A stretch of DNA of 64,000 nucleotides from Dyella acidiphila. Lineage in GTDB: Bacteria > Pseudomonadota > Gammaproteobacteria > Xanthomonadales > Rhodanobacteraceae. Every line of letters begins with the position of its first letter. Position 1 is the stretch's first letter. Below the pieces are notes generated by a model. It searched no databases, had not been told where the DNA came from, and was given only the letters and a program-made list of their open reading frames with translations. The translations under genes were made by a program, and so were the position numbers. The stretch covers positions 1 to 64,000 of the forward strand of contig NZ_JACZZA010000004.1 of NCBI RefSeq assembly GCF_014863405.1. Direction: 5' to 3'. This document shows positions 35,522 through 44,321 of the stretch, in pieces.

Positions 35522-37651
35522 ATGAAACCCCTGTTTGCCGCATTGATGCTTGCGCTGACATTGCCTGCGATGGCGGATACGCCCAGCGGCGTGGCGTTGG
35601 AAAGCAGCGCACCGCATGCGTTCAATGTGCACGACCTGGTGATGATGGAGCGCGTCAGCGACCCGCAGCTGTCGCCGGATGGGCAGGTGGCCGCCTACGG
35701 CTTGCGCAGCACTGACTATGCGGCCAACAAGGGCGTCAATGCGCTTTATGTGCAGGATCTGCAGAGCAGCGCCACGCAACCGATCAAGCTGGTGGCAAAG
35801 GGTGCTTCCTCGCCGCGCTGGTCAGCGGATGGCCGCAGCCTCTACTACCTGGCGCAGGCCGGCGATACCGCGCAGCTATGGCGAATCGATTTTCCGGCCG
35901 GCAAGCATGGCCTGAATCTGAGCGGGGCATCTGCGCCGGTGCAGGTCAGTCACGGAGCGTTGGATATTGACGCCTACAAGCTCTCGCCCGACGGCAAGAG
36001 CGTGCTGCTTTCTTATGCGGTATTCACCGACTGCAATGACCTGGCGTGTACCAAGGAGCGTCTCGATGGACGCACCAAGGACAAGGCGTCCGGCACGCTC
36101 TACAGCCGCCTGTTCGTACGGCATTGGGATACCTGGTCCGACGGACGCCGCAGCCAGCTCTACATCGCTCGTTTCGGTGCCGACGGCAGCCTCCCGGTCG
36201 AAGCCACGCTGCTGAGCCGCGGTATCGACGGCGACGTCCCCAGCAAGCCCTTTGGCGACGATAGTGAATTCGCTTTCTCGCCCGATGGCATCACGGTGTA
36301 TTTCGACGCACGCATCGCGGGCAACAGCGAGCCCTGGTCGACCAATTTCGATGTGTTCAAAGTGTCTGCGGATGGTGCTTCAGCGCCGCAGGATCTCACT
36401 GCATCAAACAAGGCCTGGGATGCTTTCCCGGTACCTTCGCCCGATGACAAGACGCTGTACTACCTCGCTATGAAAACACCGGCTTTCGAGGCCGATCGCT
36501 TCGCCATCATGGCCATGGATCTTGCGACGGGTAACACGCGCGAAGTGGATCCGGGCTGGGACCGCTCAGCCGGCGGCATGCAGATCAGTGCGGACGGCAA
36601 AACCTTGTATGTCACCGCCGATGACGAAGGCCAGCACCCGCTGTTCGCGGTCGACGTGGTGAGCGGCAAAGTGGACAAGCTAGTCGATACCGGGGCCGTC
36701 GGCGCCTACGTGCTCGCCAACAAGCGGATCCTGCTTTCCCGCGACGATCTCAAGCATCCTGCCGATCTGTACACGCTGGGCACGGATGGTGGCAGTCTGA
36801 AGCAGGTCACCCATTTCAATACCGCGCGCCTGAAGAATGCGCGGATGGGCGATGTGCAGTTCTTCACCTTTCAGGGCTGGCACAACGAAACCGTGCAGGG
36901 TTACGTAGTAAAGCCGGTGGATTACAAAGCGGGCCACAAGTATCCGGTCGCCTTCATCATTCATGGCGGTCCGCAGGGCGCGATGAACAATGACTGGAGC
37001 TATCGCTGGAATCCTCAGACGTATGCAGGGCAGGGCTTTGCCGTCGTCACCATCAACTTCCATGGTTCCACAGGTTATGGTCAGGCCTTTACCGATTCGA
37101 TCTCCGGTGACTGGGGCGGCAAGCCATTGGATGACCTCAAGCTCGGCTGGCAGGCCGCGCTGGACAAGTATCATTTTCTTGACGGCAATCGTGCCTGCGC
37201 ACTCGGAGCCAGCTACGGCGGCTACATGACCTACTGGATTGCTGGCGTATGGAACCAGCCGTGGAAATGCCTGGTCGACCACGACGGCGTATTCGATGCG
37301 CGCATGATGTACTACGCCACCGACGAACTATGGTTCGAAGAGCATGAAAACGGGGGCACCCAGTTCGACGCGCCGGAGAACTACGAGAAATTCAATCCGA
37401 TCAATCATGTGAAGGATTGGCGCGTGCCGATGCTGGTGGTTCACTCCGGCGACGATTTCCGTATTCCGATTACGCAGGGCCTGGGTGCGTTCACGGCACT
37501 GCAGCGCCAGGGCATTCCCAGTGAATTGCTCACCTTCCCGGACGAAAATCACTGGGTGTTGAAGCCGCAGAACAGTGTCCTGTGGCATGAAACAGTGAAT
37601 GCCTGGTTGAAGAAATGGACGGCCGAAGACGGGGCTGCGCCGACTCATTGA
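35522..37651 (+). CDS. Secreted S9-family prolyl oligopeptidase (dipeptidyl/acylaminoacyl peptidase type)
   Basis: A 709-residue protein exported by a signal peptide (MKPLFAALMLALTLPAMA). Residues about 40-440 form a beta-propeller with repeated SPDGK-like strands. The C-terminal alpha/beta-hydrolase has the oxyanion block FIIHGGPQGAMN, the nucleophile Ser in GASYGGYM, the Asp in VVHSGDDFRIP, and the His in DENHW. This is a complete catalytic triad. It would trim peptides in the periplasm or outside. ATG 35522 has AAGGAG five bases upstream; the longer frame is not used. It lies divergent from pilin 2, and nothing ties it to the pilus. Confidence 0.93.
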   Translation: MKPLFAALMLALTLPAMADTPSGVALESSAPHAFNVHDLVMMERVSDPQLSPDGQVAAYGLRSTDYAANKGVNALYVQDLQSSATQPIKLVAKGASSPRWSADGRSLYYLAQAGDTAQLWRIDFPAGKHGLNLSGASAPVQVSHGALDIDAYKLSPDGKSVLLSYAVFTDCNDLACTKERLDGRTKDKASGTLYSRLFVRHWDTWSDGRRSQLYIARFGADGSLPVEATLLSRGIDGDVPSKPFGDDSEFAFSPDGITVYFDARIAGNSEPWSTNFDVFKVSADGASAPQDLTASNKAWDAFPVPSPDDKTLYYLAMKTPAFEADRFAIMAMDLATGNTREVDPGWDRSAGGMQISADGKTLYVTADDEGQHPLFAVDVVSGKVDKLVDTGAVGAYVLANKRILLSRDDLKHPADLYTLGTDGGSLKQVTHFNTARLKNARMGDVQFFTFQGWHNETVQGYVVKPVDYKAGHKYPVAFIIHGGPQGAMNNDWSYRWNPQTYAGQGFAVVTINFHGSTGYGQAFTDSISGDWGGKPLDDLKLGWQAALDKYHFLDGNRACALGASYGGYMTYWIAGVWNQPWKCLVDHDGVFDARMMYYATDELWFEEHENGGTQFDAPENYEKFNPINHVKDWRVPMLVVHSGDDFRIPITQGLGAFTALQRQGIPSELLTFPDENHWVLKPQNSVLWHETVNAWLKKWTAEDGAAPTH

Positions 37652-37723
37652 GTTTCAGTTTGAAATGGGCCCTGCCAAGTCGTCGACCTGGCAGGGCTGC
37701 ATGGCCTGAATGCGACTACGCGC

Positions 37724-39478
37724 TTATGGCTGTGCCGACGAGGCCTTTTTACGCGCCTCAATATCCTTCAGCAGCTTTTGTACCGTCACGTCTTTGGGGG
37801 CGATGGCCAGGGCTTTGTGCGCCATGTCCTCGGCGGTATCGAGCCGGTTCTCTTTGAGCAGCAGACTGGCGCTGAGCCCGTAGTAGGTCTGCATGATCTC
37901 ATTGTTTTTGTCGACCAGCGACGACCTTGCCGCCCGGTATAGCGCCTTGTTTGCGCGTGGCAGATCGTCATTCTCCAAGGCAAGTTCCGCAATATGAATC
38001 ATGCAGCCGATGCAGGGGGCGGGATCGGCCAGGACGCTGTCGGCAAAAACGGTCAGGTCCGCAAAATCCTTCTCTCTGACATAGGCATTGATCAGGTCGG
38101 CCTTCGCCTCGGGAGCGTGCGGATGCATGGAAATCGCCCAGCGCCAGAGGTTGATGTCGTTCGACCACATGGGCAGGAATGCACGAATGGTCACGATGGA
38201 GAAACTCAGCCATAGGAAGGCCACAATCATGATTGCCGGCACTGCACGGCGCTTGAGCAGCCCGGTCGGCGCGCCAGGAAGGCGCAATAAAGGAAGCATC
38301 GCGCAGAGAACCGCAACGGCTGCGGTGGCATAGCGCTCATGGTAAAGGCTGCGCTCGAAATGTCCGGGTATGACCTGCAGCACCGGCAGCAGTGCTGCGG
38401 TGACGCCCATGATCACGTAACCCCACGGCGACGAGCGCCTGATGCATAGATAGAGCCCGGCGATGAAGGTGCCCACGGCCAGCGTGGTTTGGGTAACGGA
38501 CGCAGTGGTGGCGATCGTAAAGGATTGAATGTTGAAGGGATGAATCGGATTCATCCCGTCGACGGGCCAGAAAATGATTTTCCAGTAATGAAAGTAGATG
38601 TAGCCGATGACCTGCAGTCTGGCCAGCATCGAAATGGGAAAACCCTCGAGACCGTTGGTAAGGCTTCCCAGAGCCCAGCGGCGGAAAATGAGATAAGCGA
38701 CACCCGCGACAAGGACGCCGGCGTAAGTTGGCCAATTTCTGCTGAGAAGAGCGCCGAGCGTCGCAGTCCGGCCATCTTTTCGAGCGTGATTGACCACCAG
38801 CCAATCGAACAAGACCAGCAACAGCGGGAAGGAGATGGCTGATTCTTTGGTGCATGCGGCCAAGAAAAAGAGCAAGGAAACCAAGGCCGCGCGTCCCCAC
38901 CTGTGCTGAATGCGTAGATTTGCAATCAATCCGAGCAGGGTCAGCATGGTCATGACGAGGTCGAACTGGCAGCCGATCCAGCTGACTGTTTCGATCAGCG
39001 CCGGATGCAAGCCATAGAGTGCCATGCACAGCGCGCTGCCCCAGGTCCTGAACTTCGGGCTGCGATCGCCAAGCGTGGCGCAGTGCCAGGCCAGCTTGCC
39101 CACGAGCGCGACATTGACGAGATGGATCATGAGCGAAATGACATGCATGGGAGCAGGTGTGCTGTCGAATGCACGCACCTGCAGCATGAAAAGCACTAAG
39201 CTCAGCGGCCTGAAATAGTAGGCCCAGCTGTTGAAATCCTTAAGGATATAGTGCTTCCAGTTGTCGCCCCGGGTTAGCCAGGGCGTGTCATGGAAGCTCT
39301 GCCAGTCGTCCCAGACAAAGCTGGCGTGAACTACCGGCCAGTACACGATGGCAATAGCAGCAACGACGATGCCGGCCAGAACATATGGCAGCCAGCGGGA
39401 TGCCGAGGACGTTGCTTGCAGCGATAAAAAGGATTGCTGCAGCGAGCGGAATTTTTCCCTTTGCAAAAAATCGTTCAT
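37724..39478 (-). CDS. GT-C-like multi-span membrane protein with C-terminal helical repeats (paralog A2)
   Basis: A 584-residue paralog of the gene at 17865. A cytoplasmic N terminus of about 30 residues precedes the first span and YWPVVHASFVWDDW (Asp57-Asp58). Then come FRPLSLVLFMLQVRAFD and PMHVISLMIHLVNVALVG, nearly the same blocks as in A1. About ten spans lead to a soluble C-terminal tail with TPR-like helices and the pair Cys489-x-x-Cys492, also found in A1. It is convergent with the S9 peptidase gene and transcribed as a single gene or with an unseen promoter. Its sugar and its acceptor are unknown. Confidence 0.76.
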   Translation of the reverse strand: MNDFLQREKFRSLQQSFLSLQATSSASRWLPYVLAGIVVAAIAIVYWPVVHASFVWDDWQSFHDTPWLTRGDNWKHYILKDFNSWAYYFRPLSLVLFMLQVRAFDSTPAPMHVISLMIHLVNVALVGKLAWHCATLGDRSPKFRTWGSALCMALYGLHPALIETVSWIGCQFDLVMTMLTLLGLIANLRIQHRWGRAALVSLLFFLAACTKESAISFPLLLVLFDWLVVNHARKDGRTATLGALLSRNWPTYAGVLVAGVAYLIFRRWALGSLTNGLEGFPISMLARLQVIGYIYFHYWKIIFWPVDGMNPIHPFNIQSFTIATTASVTQTTLAVGTFIAGLYLCIRRSSPWGYVIMGVTAALLPVLQVIPGHFERSLYHERYATAAVAVLCAMLPLLRLPGAPTGLLKRRAVPAIMIVAFLWLSFSIVTIRAFLPMWSNDINLWRWAISMHPHAPEAKADLINAYVREKDFADLTVFADSVLADPAPCIGCMIHIAELALENDDLPRANKALYRAARSSLVDKNNEIMQTYYGLSASLLLKENRLDTAEDMAHKALAIAPKDVTVQKLLKDIEARKKASSAQP

Positions 39479-39677
39479 GGCGAAAACGGTGGCCCCTGTT
39501 TCTATCGTTGCGGCGTCAGGATCTGAGCATCCAGATCCAAATCCCCTGCGCCATTTTCATGCCAGATGACTGGCGCGGCCAACTGGCCGCTCGCCGCGCC
39601 TTCTTTGTTCGGGAAGGCTGCCCCTGTGCCGGGCATTATCCGGGTTTATGCCGCTGGCCGACGCAGGGTCCAGGGCC

Positions 39678-40688
39678 TTACAGCCACCGCGAGCGCTTGA
39701 GTGCGAAGTAGATCACGCCGACCACGCAGGCCACCACCACCATGATGGTCGGATAGGCCCAGGGCTGGTTCAGCTCCGGCATATGCGTGAAATTCATCCC
39801 ATACCAACTGGTGATCAAAGTAGGGGCGGCCAGCATGGCGGCCCAGCCGGCCAGCTTTTTCATCACCTCGTTCTGGCCGAAGGTGACCAGGGAGAGGTTG
39901 ACGTTGATCGCGGCGGCGAGCATTTCGCGCATGGCGCCGATGGATTCGTTGACGCGGAAGACGTGATCGTAGACGTCGCGGAAGTAGGCGCGCAGTTCGT
40001 CGGGAATCAATTCGGGATGCAGGCGCACCAGCTGGTTGACCACGTCCTGCATCGGTGCCGCCGCCAGGCGCAGCGTCATCAGGTCGCGCTGCATGTCGTA
40101 AAGCCGGCGCACGGTGTCGCGGTTGAAGGTGTCGGTGAAAATGTCTTTTTCGAGAGTCTGCAGTTCTTCGCGGAACTCGCGCACGATCGGCAGCAGGTTG
40201 TCGACGATGTAGTCGAATACGCCGTACAGACCGTAGCTGGGGCCATGGGCTAGCAGCTCGGGAGTCTTTTCGCAGGTGTGGCGTGCGGGCGTGTAGGACA
40301 GCGATGCGCCGTGCCGGATGGTGATCAGGTAGCGCTTGCCCAGAAAGATATGGGTTTCGCCGAAGGCGATATGTCCCTGGATCAGCTGGGCGGTCTGCAC
40401 CACGATGAAGAGCGAATCGCCATAGGTCTCGACCTTGGTGCGCTGGTGCGCCTGCTGTGCGTCTTCGATGGCCAGGTCGTGCAGATCGAATTCTTCCTGC
40501 AGCTTCAGCAGCAGGGAGTCGTCGGGCTCATGCAGGCCGACCCAGACAAAGGTGTCGGTTTCCTTCAATACTTCGCTGATGTCGTCGATCTGGATATCGC
40601 GCAGTCGCGTACCGTCGTTTCGATAGGCGACGCAATTGACCACCATCGAGGTATGCGGCTGGTCCGTGATGTCGTTGAAGGGCGCCAT
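39678..40688 (-). CDS. corA: CorA-family magnesium/cobalt transporter
   Basis: A 336-residue ion channel. The large N-terminal cytoplasmic domain has DDISEVLKETDTFVWVGL and the long helix region with LQTLEKDIFTDTF. The two C-terminal membrane spans flank the signature YGMNF, whose GMN motif forms the selectivity filter. It would work as a pentamer in the inner membrane. Its place near corC suggests a cation-homeostasis neighbourhood, though the genes are separated by a DUF4105 gene. ATG 40688 begins a usual N terminus. Confidence 0.95.
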   Translation of the reverse strand: MAPFNDITDQPHTSMVVNCVAYRNDGTRLRDIQIDDISEVLKETDTFVWVGLHEPDDSLLLKLQEEFDLHDLAIEDAQQAHQRTKVETYGDSLFIVVQTAQLIQGHIAFGETHIFLGKRYLITIRHGASLSYTPARHTCEKTPELLAHGPSYGLYGVFDYIVDNLLPIVREFREELQTLEKDIFTDTFNRDTVRRLYDMQRDLMTLRLAAAPMQDVVNQLVRLHPELIPDELRAYFRDVYDHVFRVNESIGAMREMLAAAINVNLSLVTFGQNEVMKKLAGWAAMLAAPTLITSWYGMNFTHMPELNQPWAYPTIMVVVACVVGVIYFALKRSRWL

Positions 40689-40732
40689 GCGTCGGTGATC
40701 CTACGAGTCGGAAGTGCTGATGGTGTGAATGC

Positions 40733-41947
40733 TCAGGTGTGCCGGTTATGTCTCAAGGTCCACGCCAGGGCCAGCCAGCACGGCAGGGCAAACAGGATCC
40801 ACGGCTGATTTTGCTGCACGGTACCGGGCAGCAGGTGCAGCAGCAGCGCGATCAGCAGGGCCACCAATTGCAGCACCAGCGCACCGTTGGCGTAAGGCGA
40901 GAGCTGCATGCCGCGGCGGGCGCGCCACAGCGGGCGCAGCCAGATGAAGGCGAGCGGGTTGAACAGCAGCAGGTTGGCATTGGCCCAGGCCGAATGATGT
41001 TCGGTGAGTGTCCACAGCAGCAGCATCAGCACGCCTGCCAGGCCGGCAAGCAGCAGGAACAGGTTGCCTAGCACCGCGTAAATCAGCGTGGCGCGCCGCC
41101 ATGCCAGCAGCAGGATGCCGGCGATCAGCAGGCCGGCAATGCCCAGCGGTATGCGCAGGTCCGGCGCCGCGGCCGGCGGTACGGACAAGCGGTTGGGTGA
41201 CAGCAGATCTTCGCTTTGCACCAGTGGCTGCGTGCCGCCGCGGCCGTCGGCGATGGTCACGTTGCGCAGGCTCTTTTGCAGTTCTTCCGGCAGGAAGCTT
41301 TCCTGCCAGGCGTTGAGCGGATGGTCGGCGTAGGGCCCCAGGCCCAGGTCGAGGATCAGCATCAGCCAGGGCTGCGCACTCATCAGGCGCACGGTTTGCT
41401 GGCGATACGTCATGCTGCCGGGCAATGAGGTCAGGCGCGTCTTGATGATGCCGCCGAGCGCCCGGTCCAGTGCGTCGCGTACGCGCGTGGTGCAGTTGTC
41501 GATGTAGTAGTCGTAGTTGTAGCCGGCGTTTTCAGGGCGCAGGTTCCAGAACAGAAAGTCGCGCAGGGCGGCGGCTTGGGCCGGCGTGAGATTGATGCGC
41601 TGCCTGGTGACCGAGCGGCCGGCCTCTTTGTAGAAGTTTTCTTCGTCGGTAGTGGGCTCGGCGTCGATCAGGTAGTGCATGCGGCCGCGCGCAAAGTTGA
41701 GGAAGAAGTTCTTTTCTTCGAAGCTGAAGACGCCGTAGTTGAAATCCACTTCCTCACCGCTGACGGTGTCGCGCAGTTCGATGGCGTCGTGGCCGAAGCG
41801 CTCCCAGTAGATCTCGCCGGGGCCGTAGGTGATCAGGGAGACTTCGAGGTTTGCTCCTGGTGCATCGCCGACATCGGCCCGGGCGGTGATGCACGCGCTG
41901 CACAGGATCAGGGCAAAGGTCAGCAGCAGGCGGCTGGCGAGCGTCAT
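40733..41947 (-). CDS. DUF4105 (Lnb N-terminal-type) membrane protein
   Basis: A 404-residue protein with a signal peptide or first span (MTLASRLLLTFALILCSACI). A periplasmic DUF4105/Lnb_N domain follows: ITYGPGEIYWERFGHDAI, FNYGVFSFEEKNFFLNFARG and the Cys-containing NCTTRVRDALD. The conserved His and Cys are the residues proposed to act in Lnb, an intramolecular lipoprotein acyltransferase of Enterococcus. The C-terminal 110 residues hold three or four membrane spans. ATG 41947 is chosen; the longer frame lacks support. It follows corC, where lnt normally sits in miaB-phoH-ybeY-corC clusters, which hints at a lipoprotein or lipid role. Function unproven. Confidence 0.8.
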   Translation of the reverse strand: MTLASRLLLTFALILCSACITARADVGDAPGANLEVSLITYGPGEIYWERFGHDAIELRDTVSGEEVDFNYGVFSFEEKNFFLNFARGRMHYLIDAEPTTDEENFYKEAGRSVTRQRINLTPAQAAALRDFLFWNLRPENAGYNYDYYIDNCTTRVRDALDRALGGIIKTRLTSLPGSMTYRQQTVRLMSAQPWLMLILDLGLGPYADHPLNAWQESFLPEELQKSLRNVTIADGRGGTQPLVQSEDLLSPNRLSVPPAAAPDLRIPLGIAGLLIAGILLLAWRRATLIYAVLGNLFLLLAGLAGVLMLLLWTLTEHHSAWANANLLLFNPLAFIWLRPLWRARRGMQLSPYANGALVLQLVALLIALLLHLLPGTVQQNQPWILFALPCWLALAWTLRHNRHT

Positions 41948-42049
41948 GGGTGGAACCGTCGGCAAGGGAGTGCGTAGCTTATCGGGAACGGCTGGCGGGA
42001 TTTTGGTGCTGGCCATTGGCAGTCGGGGCAAGCGCGGCTGCTCCCCCGG

Positions 42050-42072
42050 CCCTCTCCCTCGAAGGGAGAGGG
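42050..42072. repeat. REP-like hairpin between corC and the DUF4105 gene
   Basis: CCCTCTCCCT (42050-42059) pairs with AGGGAGAGGG (42063-42072) around CGA. There is no T-run, so it is more likely a dispersed palindromic repeat than a terminator; similar CCCTCTCCC palindromes recur in GC-rich proteobacteria. Confidence 0.6.
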
Positions 42073-42087
42073 TGAACATCGGGGAGG

Positions 42088-42927
42088 CTAGCGGCGCACC
42101 ACGCGGAACTGCTGGACACGCCGGTCATCCGCCTGGGTGACGTGAAATTCGAAGTCGCCGATGGCGATCTGCTCGCCCACTTCCGGCAGATGGCCGAATT
42201 CGGAGGTGGCCATGCCGCCGATGGTGTCGAATTCTTCATCGGAAAAGTGGGCGCCGATTTCTTCGTTGAAGTCTGCGATCGGGGTAAGCGCGTTCACGAT
42301 CCACTCGCCCTCGGCCTGGGCCAGCATCAGTTCGGGCTCTTCCTCGTCATCGTGCTCGTCGTCGATTTCGCCGACGATTTCTTCCAGCACGTCTTCGATG
42401 GTGATCAGGCCGGCCACGCCGCCGTATTCGTCCACTACCAGCGCCATGTGGTTGCGGCTGCGGCGGAACTCGGCCAGCAGCACGTTCAGGCGCATGGATT
42501 CGGGAATCAATACCGCCGGGCGCAGGATCGAGCGGAGATCGAAATCGTGCCCGTTGCCGAAGTACTTCAGCAGATCTTTGGCGAGCAGGATGCCGAGAAT
42601 GTCGTCCTTGTCTTCGCCATGCACCGGAAAGCGCGAGTGCCCGGATTCGACCACAGCGGCGAGGATATCGGGCAGCGGGGAGTCGACATCGATCATGACG
42701 ATCTGTACGCGGGGCACCATCACGTCGTCGACGTTGAGCTCGGTGACTCGCAGCGCGCCTTCCAGCATGGGAAGGGTGTCGGCGCTAAGCAGGCCATTGG
42801 CCTGGGCGGTGCGCAACTCGTCGATCAGTTCTTCGCGGTTGCGGGGCTCGCCGGAAAACAGATGGCCCAGTCGATCCCACCATTTTCGGTGGACCGGGCC
42901 GCTGGTACTGCCAGGGTCCTCGTTCAT
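42088..42927 (-). CDS. corC: CorC/HlyC-family CBS-domain protein (magnesium and cobalt efflux)
   Basis: A 279-residue cytoplasmic protein without membrane spans. It has two CBS domains (VMVPRVQIVMIDVDSPLP with HSRFPVHGEDKDDILGIL, and FRRSRNHMALVVDEYGGVAG with VLEEIVGEI). A C-terminal CorC_HlyC domain (LTPIADFNEEIG) follows. This matches YbeX/CorC of E. coli. It keeps its place in the miaB-phoH-ybeY-corC group, but a 419-codon secreted-protein gene separates it from ybeY, and a DUF4105 gene follows it rather than lnt. Confidence 0.94.
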   Translation of the reverse strand: MNEDPGSTSGPVHRKWWDRLGHLFSGEPRNREELIDELRTAQANGLLSADTLPMLEGALRVTELNVDDVMVPRVQIVMIDVDSPLPDILAAVVESGHSRFPVHGEDKDDILGILLAKDLLKYFGNGHDFDLRSILRPAVLIPESMRLNVLLAEFRRSRNHMALVVDEYGGVAGLITIEDVLEEIVGEIDDEHDDEEEPELMLAQAEGEWIVNALTPIADFNEEIGAHFSDEEFDTIGGMATSEFGHLPEVGEQIAIGDFEFHVTQADDRRVQQFRVVRR

Positions 42928-43040
42928 TACTCTTGAAAGTGCTGCCCGGAGTCGGGCGGAAGGCCGAGTCTAGCGGAAAAATCGTGACGATTCAGGAACA
43001 AGGCCCGGCGTAGCCGGCGGCAAGCCTGCGATCCGCGCTA

Positions 43041-44300
43041 TCACGGGGCGTTACGGGCGCTGGCCAGCGGGCTGCCGGTGAAGGGGTTCCAGCCTTTGGC
43101 GGCCAGAGCGGCCCACGCGGTCGCGCCAAGGTGCGGCAGGTGGTAGTAGAAGAAATCGGCATAGGTAGAAGTGGGGCCGATCGCAAAGTCGGTGGCGATA
43201 CGTGCCTGTGGCGTGGCGTAGAGCATGCCGTTGCCGCTGTTCTGTGCGACAAGCAGCTGCCATAGCGTATCCGGCACCGGCTTGCCGCTGGCTTGCATGG
43301 CCGCGGCGGCCTGCGCGCTGCCTTCGGTCCACACGCCGTCGGGATGGCGGCGATAGCCATAGCCGTTGCCGCGCTGATGCTGCGAGTCGACCCAGATCCA
43401 TACCTGGTCCCAGGCGGCCGGATGCGGATGGAAGACGAGTAGCGGCCAGAGCTGGGCATCCAGGCCCGATTTGTCGCGCTCGAGCGTTTTGCCGTCGTCC
43501 AGTGTGCCGACCAGGAAGCGATGCTGCGTGGCGTCCCACATCGATTGCACGAAACTGCTCGCCACCTTGGCCTGCTGCGCAAGCGCCGGATCGTGGGTTT
43601 CGCGGCCCGCCCAGAGATCCGCGGCGTAGACATCGAGATTGTGTTCGGTGGCTTTCCAGTGCTGCACACGCTGTGCGTTGTCGTAGCCGAAGTAGCCGCC
43701 TTCGTAGGCAGCCGGTGCGCTCCCGGCGACATGCGCCTGGATCCAGTGTAGTTGCGCCACGGCGGCGTCCAGATAGCGCCGGTCGTGGCTGCGGTCGTAG
43801 ACGGTCAGCCATAGCAGGGCGGCCCAGGCGACATTGCCGGTGGCAGTGCCGACTTGATAAGGATCCTGGCTCCAGTAGTTGCCACGGCTCTGCCAGTAGC
43901 CCGGGAGCTGGATCTTGTCGCCCTCGATGGCGTCGCTGCGATAGGCGTTGCGCAGACGGCCATCCTTGAAGCCGGGATCATGCGCGGCGGCCAGCAGCAG
44001 TGCATCGGCAATGCGTCTTGCCTGGGCCGGTTCGCCGCACGCCGTCAGGGCCATGCCGGCCAGTGCGTTGTCGTAGACGAAGGCCACATTTTCCAGCGCA
44101 CGGTTGGCGTCGTCCTGGCCTTGCAGGCTGGGATAGCTGGGCAGCAGCATCGGCCCGTCGCCGGGGATGGCGATGGCGGCCGCGTGCAATGCGGCGCAGC
44201 TGCTGGTGGCCAATTGTTCGCGCGGGGCATCGGCAGCGCTCGCCGTGGCGAGCATGCAAGCCAGTCCCATGCCTGCGAGCAGGCGCCAGCGTGTGCGCAT
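43041..44300 (-). CDS. Secreted protein of six-hairpin-glycosidase-like composition, function unknown
   Basis: A 419-residue protein with a signal peptide (MRTRWRLLAGMGLACMLATASA). The body is helical, with repeated pairs (VAFVYDNALAGMALTA, GNVAWAALLWLTVYDRSHDRRYLDAA, TEHNLDVYAADLWAG), a pattern typical of (alpha/alpha)6-barrel glycosidases. A conserved acidic FGYDNAQR block and NLDVY could belong to an active site. I cannot assign a family or substrate. The ATG has GGAG six bases upstream. It lies between ybeY and corC as an insertion in an otherwise conserved group, probably co-transcribed. Confidence 0.72.
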   Translation of the reverse strand: MRTRWRLLAGMGLACMLATASAADAPREQLATSSCAALHAAAIAIPGDGPMLLPSYPSLQGQDDANRALENVAFVYDNALAGMALTACGEPAQARRIADALLLAAAHDPGFKDGRLRNAYRSDAIEGDKIQLPGYWQSRGNYWSQDPYQVGTATGNVAWAALLWLTVYDRSHDRRYLDAAVAQLHWIQAHVAGSAPAAYEGGYFGYDNAQRVQHWKATEHNLDVYAADLWAGRETHDPALAQQAKVASSFVQSMWDATQHRFLVGTLDDGKTLERDKSGLDAQLWPLLVFHPHPAAWDQVWIWVDSQHQRGNGYGYRRHPDGVWTEGSAQAAAAMQASGKPVPDTLWQLLVAQNSGNGMLYATPQARIATDFAIGPTSTYADFFYYHLPHLGATAWAALAAKGWNPFTGSPLASARNAP

Positions 44301-44321
44301 GCGGATCTCCGTCAGCAGTAG

